Source: Prorocentrum cordatum (taxonomy: Eukaryota; Sar; Dinophyceae; Prorocentrales; Prorocentraceae). Taken from it: a stretch of DNA of 64,000 nucleotides. The stretch lies in the NCBI GenBank assembly GCA_963575745.1, contig CAUYUJ010012780.1:423557-487556 (forward strand). The letters are read 5' to 3'. Below the pieces are notes generated by a model. It was not told the DNA's origin. It saw only the letters and a program-made list of their open reading frames with translations, and made no database searches. Position 1 is the stretch's first letter, and each line of letters opens with the position of its first letter. Position numbers and translations under genes: made by a program. Below, piece after piece: positions 52,363 to 62,483 of this stretch.

Positions 52363-53872
52363 ATTTGCTGATCAGGTCCGGGTGACTTAGACTGACTCGA
52401 CGAATCCGAAGATGGAGCAATATCAATAGACGGATCTGTCCTCGGCTTGGGAGGAGGTGCTTTGGGCGTTGTCCCTGCGGGTATCCATGGCCCATATCTC
52501 GCGGGCCCTCTGCCAGGGTTAAGATCCACACCGTCGGGCTTTCTGAATGCCATATTACCGATAGTGGCCTTTCCCCTCGCCGTCATTGACCCACCCTACA
52601 GGTCCAGCGCGATAGACGACGCATCTTTTGGGGAACGATCCACGTCTTCAGTAACGAGGCACCTCGGGTCCATGGGGGCGTCCGCATCGTAAGTGGAGCC
52701 CGTGACAGTAGAGAGGGCGTCAGGGTAATCCGAGGCGCACCCTGCAGGAGCTGCTGCCGTGGGATCTACCGCTTCGGTCATATCTTCAGCTCCACAATCT
52801 TCATGCTGGTCGTCTTCTTCTGGTTTGGGCGAAGCAAGTTTCCCCGCATTGCAATCGCGGTTGAGTACCTTTAAAAACTGAGTAGGTGCAAGATTCTTCC
52901 ATATCTTAATAGATTGGGATATTTCTTGGGCTGTGGCTTGCTTGTAATCGTCTTCCGTCAACCGCTCGCAGCATGGCGTTGCATTTGGATCGGCGCAGTA
53001 AACCCGACCATTACCGTTGGACCAGGCCCACGGTGTCTTGCGGATGTTTGGGCCCCATCGACGGGCGCCTCATGGGGGGCGGGGCCCGTGGCCAGCATGC
53101 TCGAAACACGTGCAAACAACGCCTCTGTAAAGTTTCCGTTCCTCGATGACGGCCCTCTCGGGGTCGCCCAGTATGAGGGCTTCTTGTGCTTTGACAGCCC
53201 CTGTCCTTTTTGAGCGAATGGCCTTGCCTTCTTTTCATCGCGATCAACCGTGCGAAGAGAATGCCAGCGGCGAATCTGGTGCTCAGTCCAACCCTTGCCA
53301 ACCGCTGTTGCATTGCATCTGGGCCTGTGTGCTGGCGGGCCAATCCAGCGTCCGAGTGACCGACAAGGCGCTGTAATTCGCCCTCTGTATATTATTCGCG
53401 AGGTTCTCTCCCTCGAGGCGGGCGCCCCCCGCATGCGCCCCCTCCTCGGGGGGGCGCCAGGTCTATTGACCCCCCGTGGGCGGGGTCTTTGGCCCCCCCG
53501 CATCAGGCGGATGAGGGCGCTGCAGGGCGCGAGAGCGAGCGCCGCTGGATCGCTCCTGGCGGCTCATGGAGCGGCCCGAAGCTACGGATCCAGGTTGAAA
53601 TCCTTCGTCGTGGCCGAGCTCATACTGAATGCGCCCAGACAGATCGCTAACATCTCGCGGGTTTCCTCGCAAAGGGCCATTAGCACTCCATTCCATGTTT
53701 GTCGGATTGCCGATAACCCGAGGATAAAGCATCAACTGTATTTCCTTCTCTGTCGCAGGAATGGCGGCCTCTGAATCCGCGCCCCCCCCCCCCCCCCCCC
53801 CGTGACGTACAGAACTGCAACTGAGCTATCAGGGTCGGCCAAGAGTGACTCCCAGTCAACATACTGTATACC
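52363..53872 (-). pseudogene. Conserved Gag-adjacent region of unknown function, copy B
   Basis: Holds a 75-codon frame (52586-52359) with a Pro/Ser-rich tail, a block TEDDYKQATAQEISQSIKIW (52961-52596) matching KADYQLMVEDEAKRIERFW in copy A, and 53503-52958 with GWTEHQIRRWHSLRTVDRD matching GWAEHDI in A. A 20-base C run (53782-53801) marks a low-complexity interruption near the Gag end. No known domain was recognised. Confidence 0.45.
53782..53801 (+). repeat. C20 homopolymer in copy B
   Basis: Twenty consecutive cytosines. The aligned part of copy A has ordinary coding-like sequence. Confidence 0.9.
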
Positions 53873-55211
53873 CTAATGAATTTGAGCCAGATGCACCGAC
53901 GGACCTCCGCCTCTCCCATCGCCCCGAGGGCATTCGCGGCCAAAGCGCTGTGTGATATGACACATGTCGCACTCCATAGTTTCACCGTTGGCGCCCCTCG
54001 GATTTCCCCGACGTCCCTTACCTTTTCCTGATGTGCGCCTACGGTTCCTGCCTGCACCTAGGAATATATCTACAGATTGTGGCCCAGTAAGGGGCGCTGG
54101 GAATGCCGACGTGCCTCTGCCATGCAATCGCCGCCGCTTACCTTTGCCCTCACCTCGACCCTTGCCTTTCCCCTTGAGCGCCCGTCGGAGGAGCGCCGTG
54201 CTTTACGAACTGGCTTCTTCATAAATTGCCTCCACCTGCTTTTATGTTTCTGGCATCCTAAGTATCACCAGTGCGCCTGTTGTTCTTCCGCGAGGTACGT
54301 AAGCATATCGGAAGAGTCAAGGGCAGTGGCCTCGTCGTCCGAAGACGCGCCGGCGTCAGTGCCAGAGTCAAAACCGGACTCAGCAGGTTGCCACGCTGAG
54401 CCCATTAGGGTTGTGGCTTGCGCAGGGGGGGCCGCGTCGGGCGGCCCCGCGGCCCCCGAAACCTGGCCCAGGAGTCTTGCGACCTCGAAACCGGACCGCC
54501 ATTCTGAGCCAGTAGTGTAATGGTGCCAGTTGGTTGCGGGTCGTCGTTCCGGACGTTATTAGCAGGCTGCCCTGCGTTTCCCTCAACGTGGAAACGCTCG
54601 GTTCGGTGACGGTGACTGAGAATCCCATCAATATTGCCAGGGGTCCTCTCAGCAATGTGAGCATATGACCTCACGCGTTCAAGTAGAGAGTCCAACTGTT
54701 GCTGGTCCCTCGGCATGCGGTGGTTTAGTGGCTGCAGTTGCTGTGCGCGCGATGTCCCCACTCCAAGGGCTCTGAATCAAATAACTGATAGAAGTTGGAA
54801 GTTTGGGATGTTAGCTTCATAGAAGGCTATCTCGAAGCGCGCCAAAATCTGGTCGATGCGCTCTCCCGCATGGACTCGGAAGCCAATGGGAACTGTACCA
54901 GGGTTGAATTGGCGTTCCTCTTCTAGGTTCTCGAACTTCGTACTTCAGAGGAACACGACTCAGGTGGCGCCATCGGTATGGCGGCCACCTATGTTAACGC
55001 CGAAATTAATAACTGCTGGGGGGACTATCATGGCTATGGTCCGCGCGAGGCCTCCCCTGCCTCGCTGCAAGGCTGCAGCTTGTTGGGAGAGCGTCATGTT
55101 GCCTGTGGCAACGTTGATCCAAGCATGCACCTCGCGGGCGAATTCGCGGAAAAGGTACTTGACCGGACGGGCCCCATTGGGGGCTGGTCGTTCTTGTGTC
55201 GTCTCCGCCAC
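53873..55211 (-). pseudogene. Gag of copy B (broken), with mutated zinc knuckle
   Basis: The minus strand reads YLFREFAREVHAWINVATGN, MTLSQQAAALQRGRGGLAR and a PPAVINFGVNIGG block, the helical capsid-like start of Copia Gag. Then come ENLEEERQFNPGTVPIGFRV, HAGERIDQILARFE and PRDQQQLDSLLERVRSYAHI. The knuckle reads CDMCHITQRFGREC (53930-53971), with Arg where the zinc-binding His should be, preceded by a basic GKGKGRRGN stretch. Frames change several times. The start is unclear: the frame opens with a GTG near 55211 inside the two-TM ORF. Confidence 0.75.
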
Positions 55212-55761
55212 GCAAATGTACTACCGCACGCCCGATAGCGACCCGTGTGAGCCCAAAGATAGCAATACAAATCCAATGGCTTCGCAAGTCGTAGTCGGAT
55301 GTAGTCGGTTTGGATTTGCGGCATGTGGTCGTAAGCCTGCGCGGGGGTGGAGGCGGCACAATGTCGTATCGCATGTTTCCACGCATTGTGTCTTCGAAGA
55401 AGCTTCCAATCGGAGTAGGTGGGTGGACTTCAGGAGTATAGTAGCACAGGGATGTAGGACGCAGGTAAGAGGCCTCCGCGTAGGCAGAGGTGCCACTGCA
55501 GGTGTCCTTGCGATGTTGCGTAGCTGGATACATTCCTCCGCGAAAACCCACTGCACCCTGATGTCCCACCACGTCAGTAGTCCACCAGATAATGCCGTGG
55601 ATGGTGAGGAGTAGAGCTAGAGCTGACCACCATAGGCCAGCTCCGCTACCAGGTTTGAAAGGGGTTGGGGGGCCCAACCAGCAGCTTCGCCTTAGGCGAA
55701 ACCCAGCTCCCGCTCTGCTGTGCCGTAGTAGCGATAGTCCCAGTAGTAGGGGGCGAGCCAT
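55006..55761 (-). CDS. LTR-initiated two-TM protein of copy B, unknown function
   Basis: Starts at an ATG inside the 5' LTR (55759-55761). Residues 1-35 are encoded by the LTR (MARPLLLGLSLLRHSRAGAG first), the primer site supplies the GSGA residues, and residues about 41-60 (GLWWSALALLLTIHGIIWW) form a likely membrane segment. The middle has YYTPEVHPPTP and a PPPPPRR run. A second hydrophobic stretch, HWICIAIFGLTRVAIGRAVV, lies at 162-181. Copy A conserves both segments and the frame, and Gag then continues in another frame. No family is recognised. Confidence 0.55.
   Translation of the reverse strand: MARPLLLGLSLLRHSRAGAGFRLRRSCWLGPPTPFKPGSGAGLWWSALALLLTIHGIIWWTTDVVGHQGAVGFRGGMYPATQHRKDTCSGTSAYAEASYLRPTSLCYYTPEVHPPTPIGSFFEDTMRGNMRYDIVPPPPPRRLTTTCRKSKPTTSDYDLRSHWICIAIFGLTRVAIGRAVVHLRGGDDTRTTSPQWGPSGQVPFPRIRPRGACLDQRCHRQHDALPTSCSLAARQGRPRADHSHDSPPSSY
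55640..55651 (-). other. Primer binding site of copy B
   Basis: TGGTAGCGGAGC on the minus strand, immediately downstream of the 5' LTR and identical to the site of copy A. Confidence 0.75.
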
Positions 55762-55904
55762 CTCAAGCAGTTTTGGTATCGATGGCAACTGGTACACCTC
55801 GTGCTGAGGTGTAGTCAGATCTGGGCGGCTGGCCGCTTTGAACCAAGTAGCCGCGGATGCACGCTCGTTCCCACTCACATGCAACACCCTACTCACTTTA
55901 GAGT
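55652..55904 (-). repeat. 5' LTR of copy B
   Basis: Begins GGTTTGAAAGGGGTTGGGG and ends CTTTAGAGT on the plus strand, matching 42008-42260 base for base in length. The hairpin near 55684-55702 is GCTTCGCCTTAGGCGAAAC, one base from perfect. No TATA box is obvious. Confidence 0.9.
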
Positions 55905-55910
55905 GTACGC

Positions 55911-57300
55911 GCCCAACTATGTACATGAACACGGCCCTTCGATCCGCGAGACCAGCCGCGTGATACGAACATTCGCGCCATGCGTACTCTCGAAACCAGC
56001 GTGGATTCATGTACGTCTACGTCATTCTTTCGTTCCTGACAAACGCCTGCCCCAAAACCGCCCCCAAAACAAAAAAACGCCCGAGAACCGCGATGCTCGG
56101 CTCCGTGGGAACATCGTGACGCCAGCTGGAGACGCCACTGAGCCGGATTGTGCCCGAATCAGTGCCAGATGGGACCAGACCGAGCCCGGATCAGGCAGGG
56201 CTGAACAAATTTAAGGCTGGATCCCACGCCGATGCTGAATGACCCGGCAGTGGGAAGAAATACGTGGACAAATGACGTAAGAAGGCGGAGAAAGTAGACT
56301 GGATTCGGTCCCGCCCAACGAACCAGCACCACACAGCAAAAACATGTCGCTTCTCGAAGTAGACAGGCAGGCATTGGAAGAACATTTGCATCTGGGCATC
56401 AATAGAAGTACCTACTTCCAACGACCAGCGTGAAAACCTCCCAGGGGTTGAAACCTAACGCGGGGGTCTCCCGAGGTCCCCTGGATGCTCTGGAGGTCCC
56501 CGAAGTCTCCAGAGGTCCCCGCGAGGGAAGGAGGGGGGCAGGGAGGGGAGGGGTACACGTCGAACGAAAATCGGGGAGGGGAACTCGGCGGCGAGCGAGG
56601 GGGGAAGTGAGAAGGAGAAGGCTTTCTCAAAAGGCGGCGGGCCTTCTCAGAAATCCTCGCGCCTTCTGAGAACATCTCAATGCCTTCAGGGACAACTAAG
56701 AACACTTCTCGGAAGGCAGGGCGACTTCCGAGTCTTCTGAGAAGGCCGCCCCTTCTCACGTTCTGCTCCGGCCTCGCCCCCGAAGAAAGGAGATAAACAA
56801 GAGGAGCACATACGAAAATATGTTGCATCTTCGGGGGCCTTGTCTGTCCCGTCGCGTCACGATCTGCGTCGAATCCGTGTCAAGTCCAAGTCGAGCGCGT
56901 CGAAACAGTATCGAGTCCCTGTCGAATCGGTGTCGAATGCGTGTCGAACCCACGTCGAACTCGCATCTAACCCGCGTCGAACCCACGTCGGAGTACAAGC
57001 GAAGACTGCAATCTGCAGGAAAGCTGCAGGACAGGAACTGCCCCCGGAAGGCGCAAAGTAAACGCAGGATATGCGTGGAAGAGCAGAGGGCGTGAGACCC
57101 TCTCTGCATGCCCCCCGGTTCTCGGGCCATAGCTCGACTCCCCGGTGGCCGCTCGGGACGATCCTGGCACCTCTGGAACGCCCTCGTCGAGGCGCCGCCG
57201 CTGGAGAGCGCCCCGAGGCCGGAGAGCCGCCGCGGACCGACGAAGACGCCCGAAACCCCGAGCCTGGAACCGAGAACCTCGGGCTCTGGCCCGAAACCCA
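55911..57300. other. Unassigned region
   Basis: No gene is recognised. Local texture includes GGTCCCC and AGGTCCCC words (about 56460-56530), CTTCTCAGAA words (about 56610-56760) and a run of CGTGTCGAA and GTCGAACC words (about 56865-56995) that looks like a degenerate 15-bp repeat. Confidence 0.35.
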
Positions 57301-57412
57301 GGGGAGGAGGAGGAGGAGGAGGAGGGGGAGCAGTTGGAGGAGAGGAGGAAAAGGAGGAGGAGGAGGAGGAGGAGGAGGAGGAAGAGGAGGAGGAGGAGGA
57401 GGAGGAGGAGAA
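57301..57412. repeat. (GGA)n microsatellite
   Basis: Almost pure GGA/GAG purine run on the plus strand, the third long GGA/TCC tract in the window. Open frames through it give poly-Glu, poly-Arg or poly-Gly and are not genes. Confidence 0.95.
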
Positions 57413-59700
57413 CGGGCGTCCGTGTCTCTGCAGGAGGCCCGGCGCGACGCCGCACGGGCGCCCCTCGGCAGGCCGACCCCCAGGACGCCGAGGGTCGCGC
57501 GGAGCATCTTCCGGGTGGCGTCCTGCGCGCGGGGTGGGGCAAGACCCCGAGAGAGAAGGGACCACTGAAGGGGCCCAGGGACACACACACAAAGGAATAG
57601 GCACTACTCCCAAGATCCCCGATCTGTTTCCATATGTTCTGGGTGTGTTCGTCGTTCGCCCCCCCCACAAGGGTAAGGGAGGGGATTCGAACCCCCACCC
57701 CTTGAACCGGAGGGGGCGGGAACCGGCTCCGACCCCCCCCCCTCCAAGCGCTCACAGCACGCGCTCTTTCAGAGATCAGCACCGTCTGACTTAACCCCGA
57801 TAGGTCTTTAGACCACCCCCAATCGTTGGAAACAAATTTTCGCTTCGGCGATCATATTGACGGACTGTGGTCCCATCAATGGAAAATCGCTATTTATGGG
57901 CGGCACCCACCGCGCAACAACCATGACGACGATTACGACTACGGTTACGACTCCGACTACGAGGAAGAAAGCGAATTTATCCGGCGCCGAGAGAAACATG
58001 AGGGGGGTCGTCAAAACTAAAGACCTCCTGGGATTATTCCCATACCCATGGGACGCAGACGGACATGCTAGTGCTATGTGTCCTCATTGGAGGCGTGCAC
58101 CCGAGCCGAACAAATCGTGTAACCATCTTGTAGTACATCGTTTCCCGAACGGTATGGCCAGGAAGCGCCCGGCACGGAGCTTATACTATAAGACTCTTCG
58201 GCGCGCGCGTCGCCCCTGGGGGGCGACGCACACATAGTTCTAGTATGTTGGGGTGACGCCGATCTAGAGATCAGCATCGTCTGACCAATTCCGACTCCCA
58301 GTGGGCCTGGGTTCCTTAGCGCCAGTAGCCACGATCCTAAGACGGAATTAAAAACGAGACAACATCGGACCGATATGAATCGGAAGTCTCTGATAATCGG
58401 CGGGTTTGAAGGATGGCTTGGGCGCCGCGGCCGTTCCAGCGCGTTGTGGAACCCTCTGAGAGCGTTCCACAACGCTCTGGAACATATTCAGCTCGAGTCT
58501 AGGCCAATCCGATTAGCGCCAGCAGCCACCCCCTGGAGCGAAGCCCAACAGAGAGCGGTTCTATCTTCCAACCCCGTGAAAGGGGTAATCTATAGGTCGG
58601 CCAGCAGGGCGAAATCTTCCCCAGTGGGGATGGATGGGTCTGGCGGTGTAGCGATGCAGAAGCGAAAACAACATCGAATAGGAATATGTCTCGGACGGGT
58701 CGCACCGGCAAGAAATCGCAATCAGATCGGATCGGCCGCGCCAGGATGCACAACAGCATCACGCAGAGCATAGGGCCGCACCAGATTGTGGAACACCAAA
58801 ACCGAACACAAGCCGAACACGACCGAACCGTGCTCAGGGAGCGGCTCCTGGGGAAACCGAAGAATCTGATATCGCTACTCCCCGGACCTCTCCTGGGCTG
58901 CCCTCTGACCAGAATTTCGAATCCAATCCGACGGGGCGACGAGGGCCTCCCAGGAGGCCCCCCAAAAGGGGGAAAAGAGGCACGGGCAGCGGTATGGCTA
59001 CCTGCTCCTCCTCTGAGGATCGGATCGGCCGCGCCAGGATACACAACAGCATTGAGTATCGTTTAACCGATCCCCATCACCAGCGACGTGGCCTGGGCCC
59101 CACTGGCACATTTACCCCCCTGGATGGGGATACAGGTCGTTCCCTTCGGGTTTCGAGGGGTGTGTCCCCAACTGGGGTGGTAATCTGGTGGGGGTCTCGA
59201 AGGGGATGGGGATGGGGATCGGTTCAACGATACCAAAGCACCACGCAGAGCATCGGGCCGCACCGGATCGTGGAACACCGGAGCCGCACCGTGCTCGGGG
59301 CGCAGCTCCTCGTTGGTCTTGTCCGCCAGCACCGAGCGGTGCCGCTTGCGGAGCGGCTGCCGCTCCTCGTCCTCGCCCGCCCCCGAGGGAGAGCGCCCCC
59401 CCGCGCTGCTCCCGAGGCGCGCTGCCGCGGCCCTCGTCGGGGGCAGCTGGACGGGATCCCTCCCGTGACGGGCCCCTCACGCGACGGCCGCACTCAACGC
59501 TGAATACGAAAGCGGCACGAAATAAATCCGGGCGAAGATAATTCGAGAACCCCTGAGCCAGCGGCTCTGGAGGATGCATCGGGCGCCGCGGCCTTTTCGG
59601 AGCGTTCCGGATTGGGCGCCGCTTGCAGGGGTGGGGGCGATCACTGAGAGTGGGGAAAAAATGCACGCCTCGGGTCCCGACGGTTCTAATGTAGGCTCCA
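57413..59700. other. Dispersed-repeat region, no gene assigned
   Basis: Short sequences recur within this region and elsewhere: GGATCGGCCGCGCCAGGAT with ACACAACAGCAT at about 58733 and 59023; CGCAGAGCAT with GGGCCGCACC at about 58763 and 59247 (also near 21785); GATCAGCACCGTCTGAC at 57775 and 58270. A 64-codon plus frame (57826-58020) has an acidic Asp/Tyr-rich tail but no known motif. Confidence 0.4.
58441..58475. repeat. Perfect 12-bp hairpin
   Basis: GCGTTGTGGAAC (58441-58452) is exactly inverted as GTTCCACAACGC (58464-58475) with an 11-base loop. No run of T follows, so a terminator role is not suggested. Confidence 0.8.
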
Positions 59701-59748
59701 AAAAGCCCCTCAATGGGGCCCGAAAGAAACTTTTTTCTGCAGCCCTCG

Positions 59749-60561
59749 CTAGCCCTTGCCACCCCACAAATATCGCCCCTCCATTACTCGACGCCCGGCC
59801 AGACCGCAAAGCGTTCTAGCACGCTCTGGAAAACAATCGTCCTCGTCCCAACCCCGCCCGACGGATCCCCCCCGTGACGGGCCCCTCCCGTGACAAGCCC
59901 CTCCCGCGACGGTCCCCCTCTCAGTCGGCCACGTGCACAAGGGGGGGCGCACGGGGAGGGAGGGAATAGCAGGGAATATGTCGACCACTATCCCAGGTTT
60001 CGGATGGTTTTGGGGCCAGGGATTGACAGAGCCCGCGCGCAAGGAAAGAGCGATGTGGGGACCAGAGCGCCCAAGGAGTAAGCGACTTGAGGATCGGAGC
60101 GCCCCGAAAAACATACTACATGCGCTCTGCTGTGAAGACTGCAATTCGCTAGCAGCGTCTGGATACAAATGCACATAATTTTTATCATCCAATTCTTGGC
60201 GGAAAGAGGACGCACGGGGGGAAGGACGGACGCACGACGGGCCAGGACGAGACACGAGGAGGAGAAACACAGGGACGGGACGAAACGACAGGGGAGGCGA
60301 CCGATGAAAGGCCTCAAGCGTCTCCCACGCAACTGCTGCAGCAACTAAGCAACAATCTAAAAAGTTCGTGCACTTAACCTTGTCGTCTATCCGCCGGGCA
60401 TTTGGCCGCGACTCCCACCGGTTTCCATAACGGTCGGCGCGCAACGATGCCACTTCCAAGGTTCCACTGCACCCTCGGCGGCCCACTTCCATGTCCATTG
60501 GAACTGTATTGTCATCCAGATATGTGTGCCAATATGCTCGAGAAGGAACAAAGCCTCCCAA
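59749..60561 (-). CDS. Hypothetical open frame, 270 codons
   Basis: The longest low-repeat frame in this part. It starts MGGFVPSRAYWHTYLDD, has a mixed amino-acid composition in its first third and an Arg/Ser/Pro-rich remainder. No domain, signal peptide or membrane segment is clear. It could be an exon of an unknown host gene or a chance frame in GC-rich DNA. Confidence 0.2.
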   Translation of the reverse strand: MGGFVPSRAYWHTYLDDNTVPMDMEVGRRGCSGTLEVASLRADRYGNRWESRPNARRIDDKVKCTNFLDCCLVAAAVAWETLEAFHRSPPLSFRPVPVFLLLVSRPGPSCVRPSPRASSFRQELDDKNYVHLYPDAASELQSSQQSACSMFFGALRSSSRLLLGRSGPHIALSLRAGSVNPWPQNHPKPGIVVDIFPAIPSLPVRPPLCTWPTERGTVAGGACHGRGPSRGGSVGRGWDEDDCFPERARTLCGLAGRRVMEGRYLWGGKG

Positions 60562-61752
60562 GCGGATACTTTAACTCATACCTCCCAAGGTTCGCGCACA
60601 GACTCAGCAGTCAGGCGGCGTGGTGGGCGAAGGATCATACGAAGCATTTGCTCTGCGTCAGCTCCATTCTGTTCGCGAGCTCGTAAATCAGAGTCCACTT
60701 ATCACACCCATATGGGACCACTGCTGCAGCGGCACCATGAGACAACTGGATACTGGATACGGCCAAGAAGATAATGCAATAACTCCGCCCATTGAGCTCA
60801 TCTCTGAGCATGCGGAGCTTTTTTCCATCCAGCGGCGATGCGATTGCCGACCTCGTTTCTGCGCTGGTCTTGGAATGCAGCTCTTCTCCTCGATTTTTTC
60901 AGCGACGCCGCGTGGGTCAGTATTCCCGCGGGTAGTGATGGATCTGTAATGTATTCGAGGCTCGCCCGTTGACGTCAATGGCTCTTATTGCGCGTGGCTT
61001 TCGTCTTGTCCGGCGTAGTGCCCAACCAACCTTCGCGACTTCATGCCGGGCGTCCTGCGGCACCCTCGCCGCTTGCTTCAGGCATCTCACCCATGCCCCT
61101 GTCGCGAAGAAAAACCCAATTGAAGGCCGCAACCACATCGCCGCGACATAGGCAGGATCGATCGGAAAGTGTGTTCGGACAGCGCAAAGAAAAACAACGA
61201 ACTCACTGGGGCGCCGTACTTGGCGCTGCTTAAACTATTGGCGGCAGCAGCGGTGCCTGTCTGGTTCATGCGTCGCTGGCTCAGGAATTCGACGCGCCCC
61301 CCTGCGACGCCGTGCTGGCGCCATGCGCTCCGCGGCGACTGCTGGGGCACAGCGTCGAAACCTTTCATTAACTCCAGCGCAACCATCCACGCTGGCATTT
61401 GCCATTCGTGCGTCTTTTTCCAGCGTCATGGTCGGTGTGAACAAATGGCCGTCCGTTGATGCTGTTGCGCAAGCCAGCTCGGCCCGGCGGCCGGCGTCTG
61501 CCCGGCGCTGGCCCCCGTCGGTTCTGCAGCGACTTCGCGCGCGATGCGCGTGCGACTGACTACCTATCAGACCAACCCAACCCAAACCGAAGACAGACAC
61601 TTCGGGTTGGGGGGGCCGGGCGCCGCGCGCATTCCCCATGCCCCTTCCGGCCGCCCTTTCCCCCACTGCTAACGGGATGCAAATTGGGGCTTTCGGGTCA
61701 AATTCGGGCGGCTCGGTGAGCGACGAGGAACGGGAATAGCAAACATCTGTCT
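60562..61752. other. No recognised feature
   Basis: Mixed sequence. A 96-codon minus frame (60978-60688) has coding-like composition (for example GVAEKIEEKSCIPRPAQKRG) but no recognised domain. Confidence 0.25.
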
Positions 61753-62346
61753 TTAATAATGCGGCTGCGCTTGGCCTCCGGAGTAGAGGGCGACGGCGGC
61801 CGGCGCCGCCCGCCACCGATCGAGCGCAAGGCTCCCATGTTGTAAGATATCGCGGTGGAACGACACAAGAACGCCATCGCCAGCGCGGCCGCTGTTCTGA
61901 ATCATATCTGCCATGATGTCCGATTGTCTTTCGCCTCCTCGTTGCCGAACTTGTCTGACCGCGGCGCCGTCGGCGGGATCGCCTCGCGCAGCCGCCGCGC
62001 GTCGGGCGGCGAAGCGCGCGGCATCTCGTCGCAAATCTGCGAGGGCATAAGCAATCCGATTCGGATCGCGCTCCTTCGGCCCGCAATATCTGACCATGCG
62101 GGGCATCGATTCGGACTGCTGTCCACTCTTGGTGCTCCGAATATTTGTGAGGCCGCGGTGCATGGCGATGTTGGACGTGATGACGGCGCGCTGTCTCGCG
62201 CGTCGCACTGCTCGCGCCGCGGGCAGATCCGTTTGCGCGAGGCGCGTCAGCCTGGGTCTCCGCGCGGGGTCTGCCGTTTGAGGGCAGCCAACTTCTCGAA
62301 TTTGCCCCGCTCGCTGTTGCGGCGACCCCCGCCGTCTCAAGTCCAC
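61753..62346 (-). CDS. Hypothetical protein or exon, GC-rich
   Basis: A 197-codon minus frame. The last 60 codons favour G or C in the third position and read coherently (MADMIQNSGRAGDGVLVSFH, then LQHGSLALDRWRAAPAAVAL) to a TAA. The stretch PRMVRYCGPKERDPNRIAYA upstream is also protein-like. No known domain. A competing frame at 62126-61902 is open over part of it, so the correct frame is uncertain. Possibly one exon of a host gene. Confidence 0.3.
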   Translation of the reverse strand: MDLRRRGSPQQRAGQIREVGCPQTADPARRPRLTRLAQTDLPAARAVRRARQRAVITSNIAMHRGLTNIRSTKSGQQSESMPRMVRYCGPKERDPNRIAYALADLRRDAARFAARRAAAARGDPADGAAVRQVRQRGGERQSDIMADMIQNSGRAGDGVLVSFHRDILQHGSLALDRWRAAPAAVALYSGGQAQPHY

Positions 62347-62483
62347 GCAACACCGGGCGCGCTAGGCCCGGGCGCCCGACATCCTTCGAAACCAATGTTC
62401 CCAGACGGCGGCGCGAACAATATACTGCATTTCAGCATGTCCAACGCGAGCCCGGACACGGGCCCCGTCGGCCCGCGAGGCCC

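Larger units (their letters stand above)
42008..55904 (-). mobile_element. Copia-type LTR retroelement, copy B (13.9 kb, decayed)
   Basis: LTRs at 42008-42260 and 55652-55904 have equal length (253 bp) and end in TTTAGAGT on the plus strand. The primer site abuts the right LTR. Domain order equals copy A, but the protease is deleted. The element is free of the foldback insertions found in A, making it the better guide to the ancestral layout. Catalytic losses (reverse transcriptase HVDN, integrase D to V and E to D, knuckle H to R) and frameshifts show it is inactive. The RING ORF is still open. Confidence 0.9.

Noticed and set aside
42008-55904. TG...CA ends for the LTRs
   Set aside because: A TG/CA pair can be drawn slightly inside the ends, but the target duplication of copy A and the position of the primer site both place the ends at AGTT and GAGT on the plus strand.
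56756-57670. 304-codon minus-strand frame with Ser runs
   Set aside because: Caused by the GGA microsatellite; flanking parts have no domain.
57671-57697. tRNA-like T arm (GGGTTCGAATCCC on minus strand)
   Set aside because: A T stem-loop and plausible acceptor 3' strand are seen, but no matching 5' acceptor strand, D arm or anticodon arm was found at the right distance.
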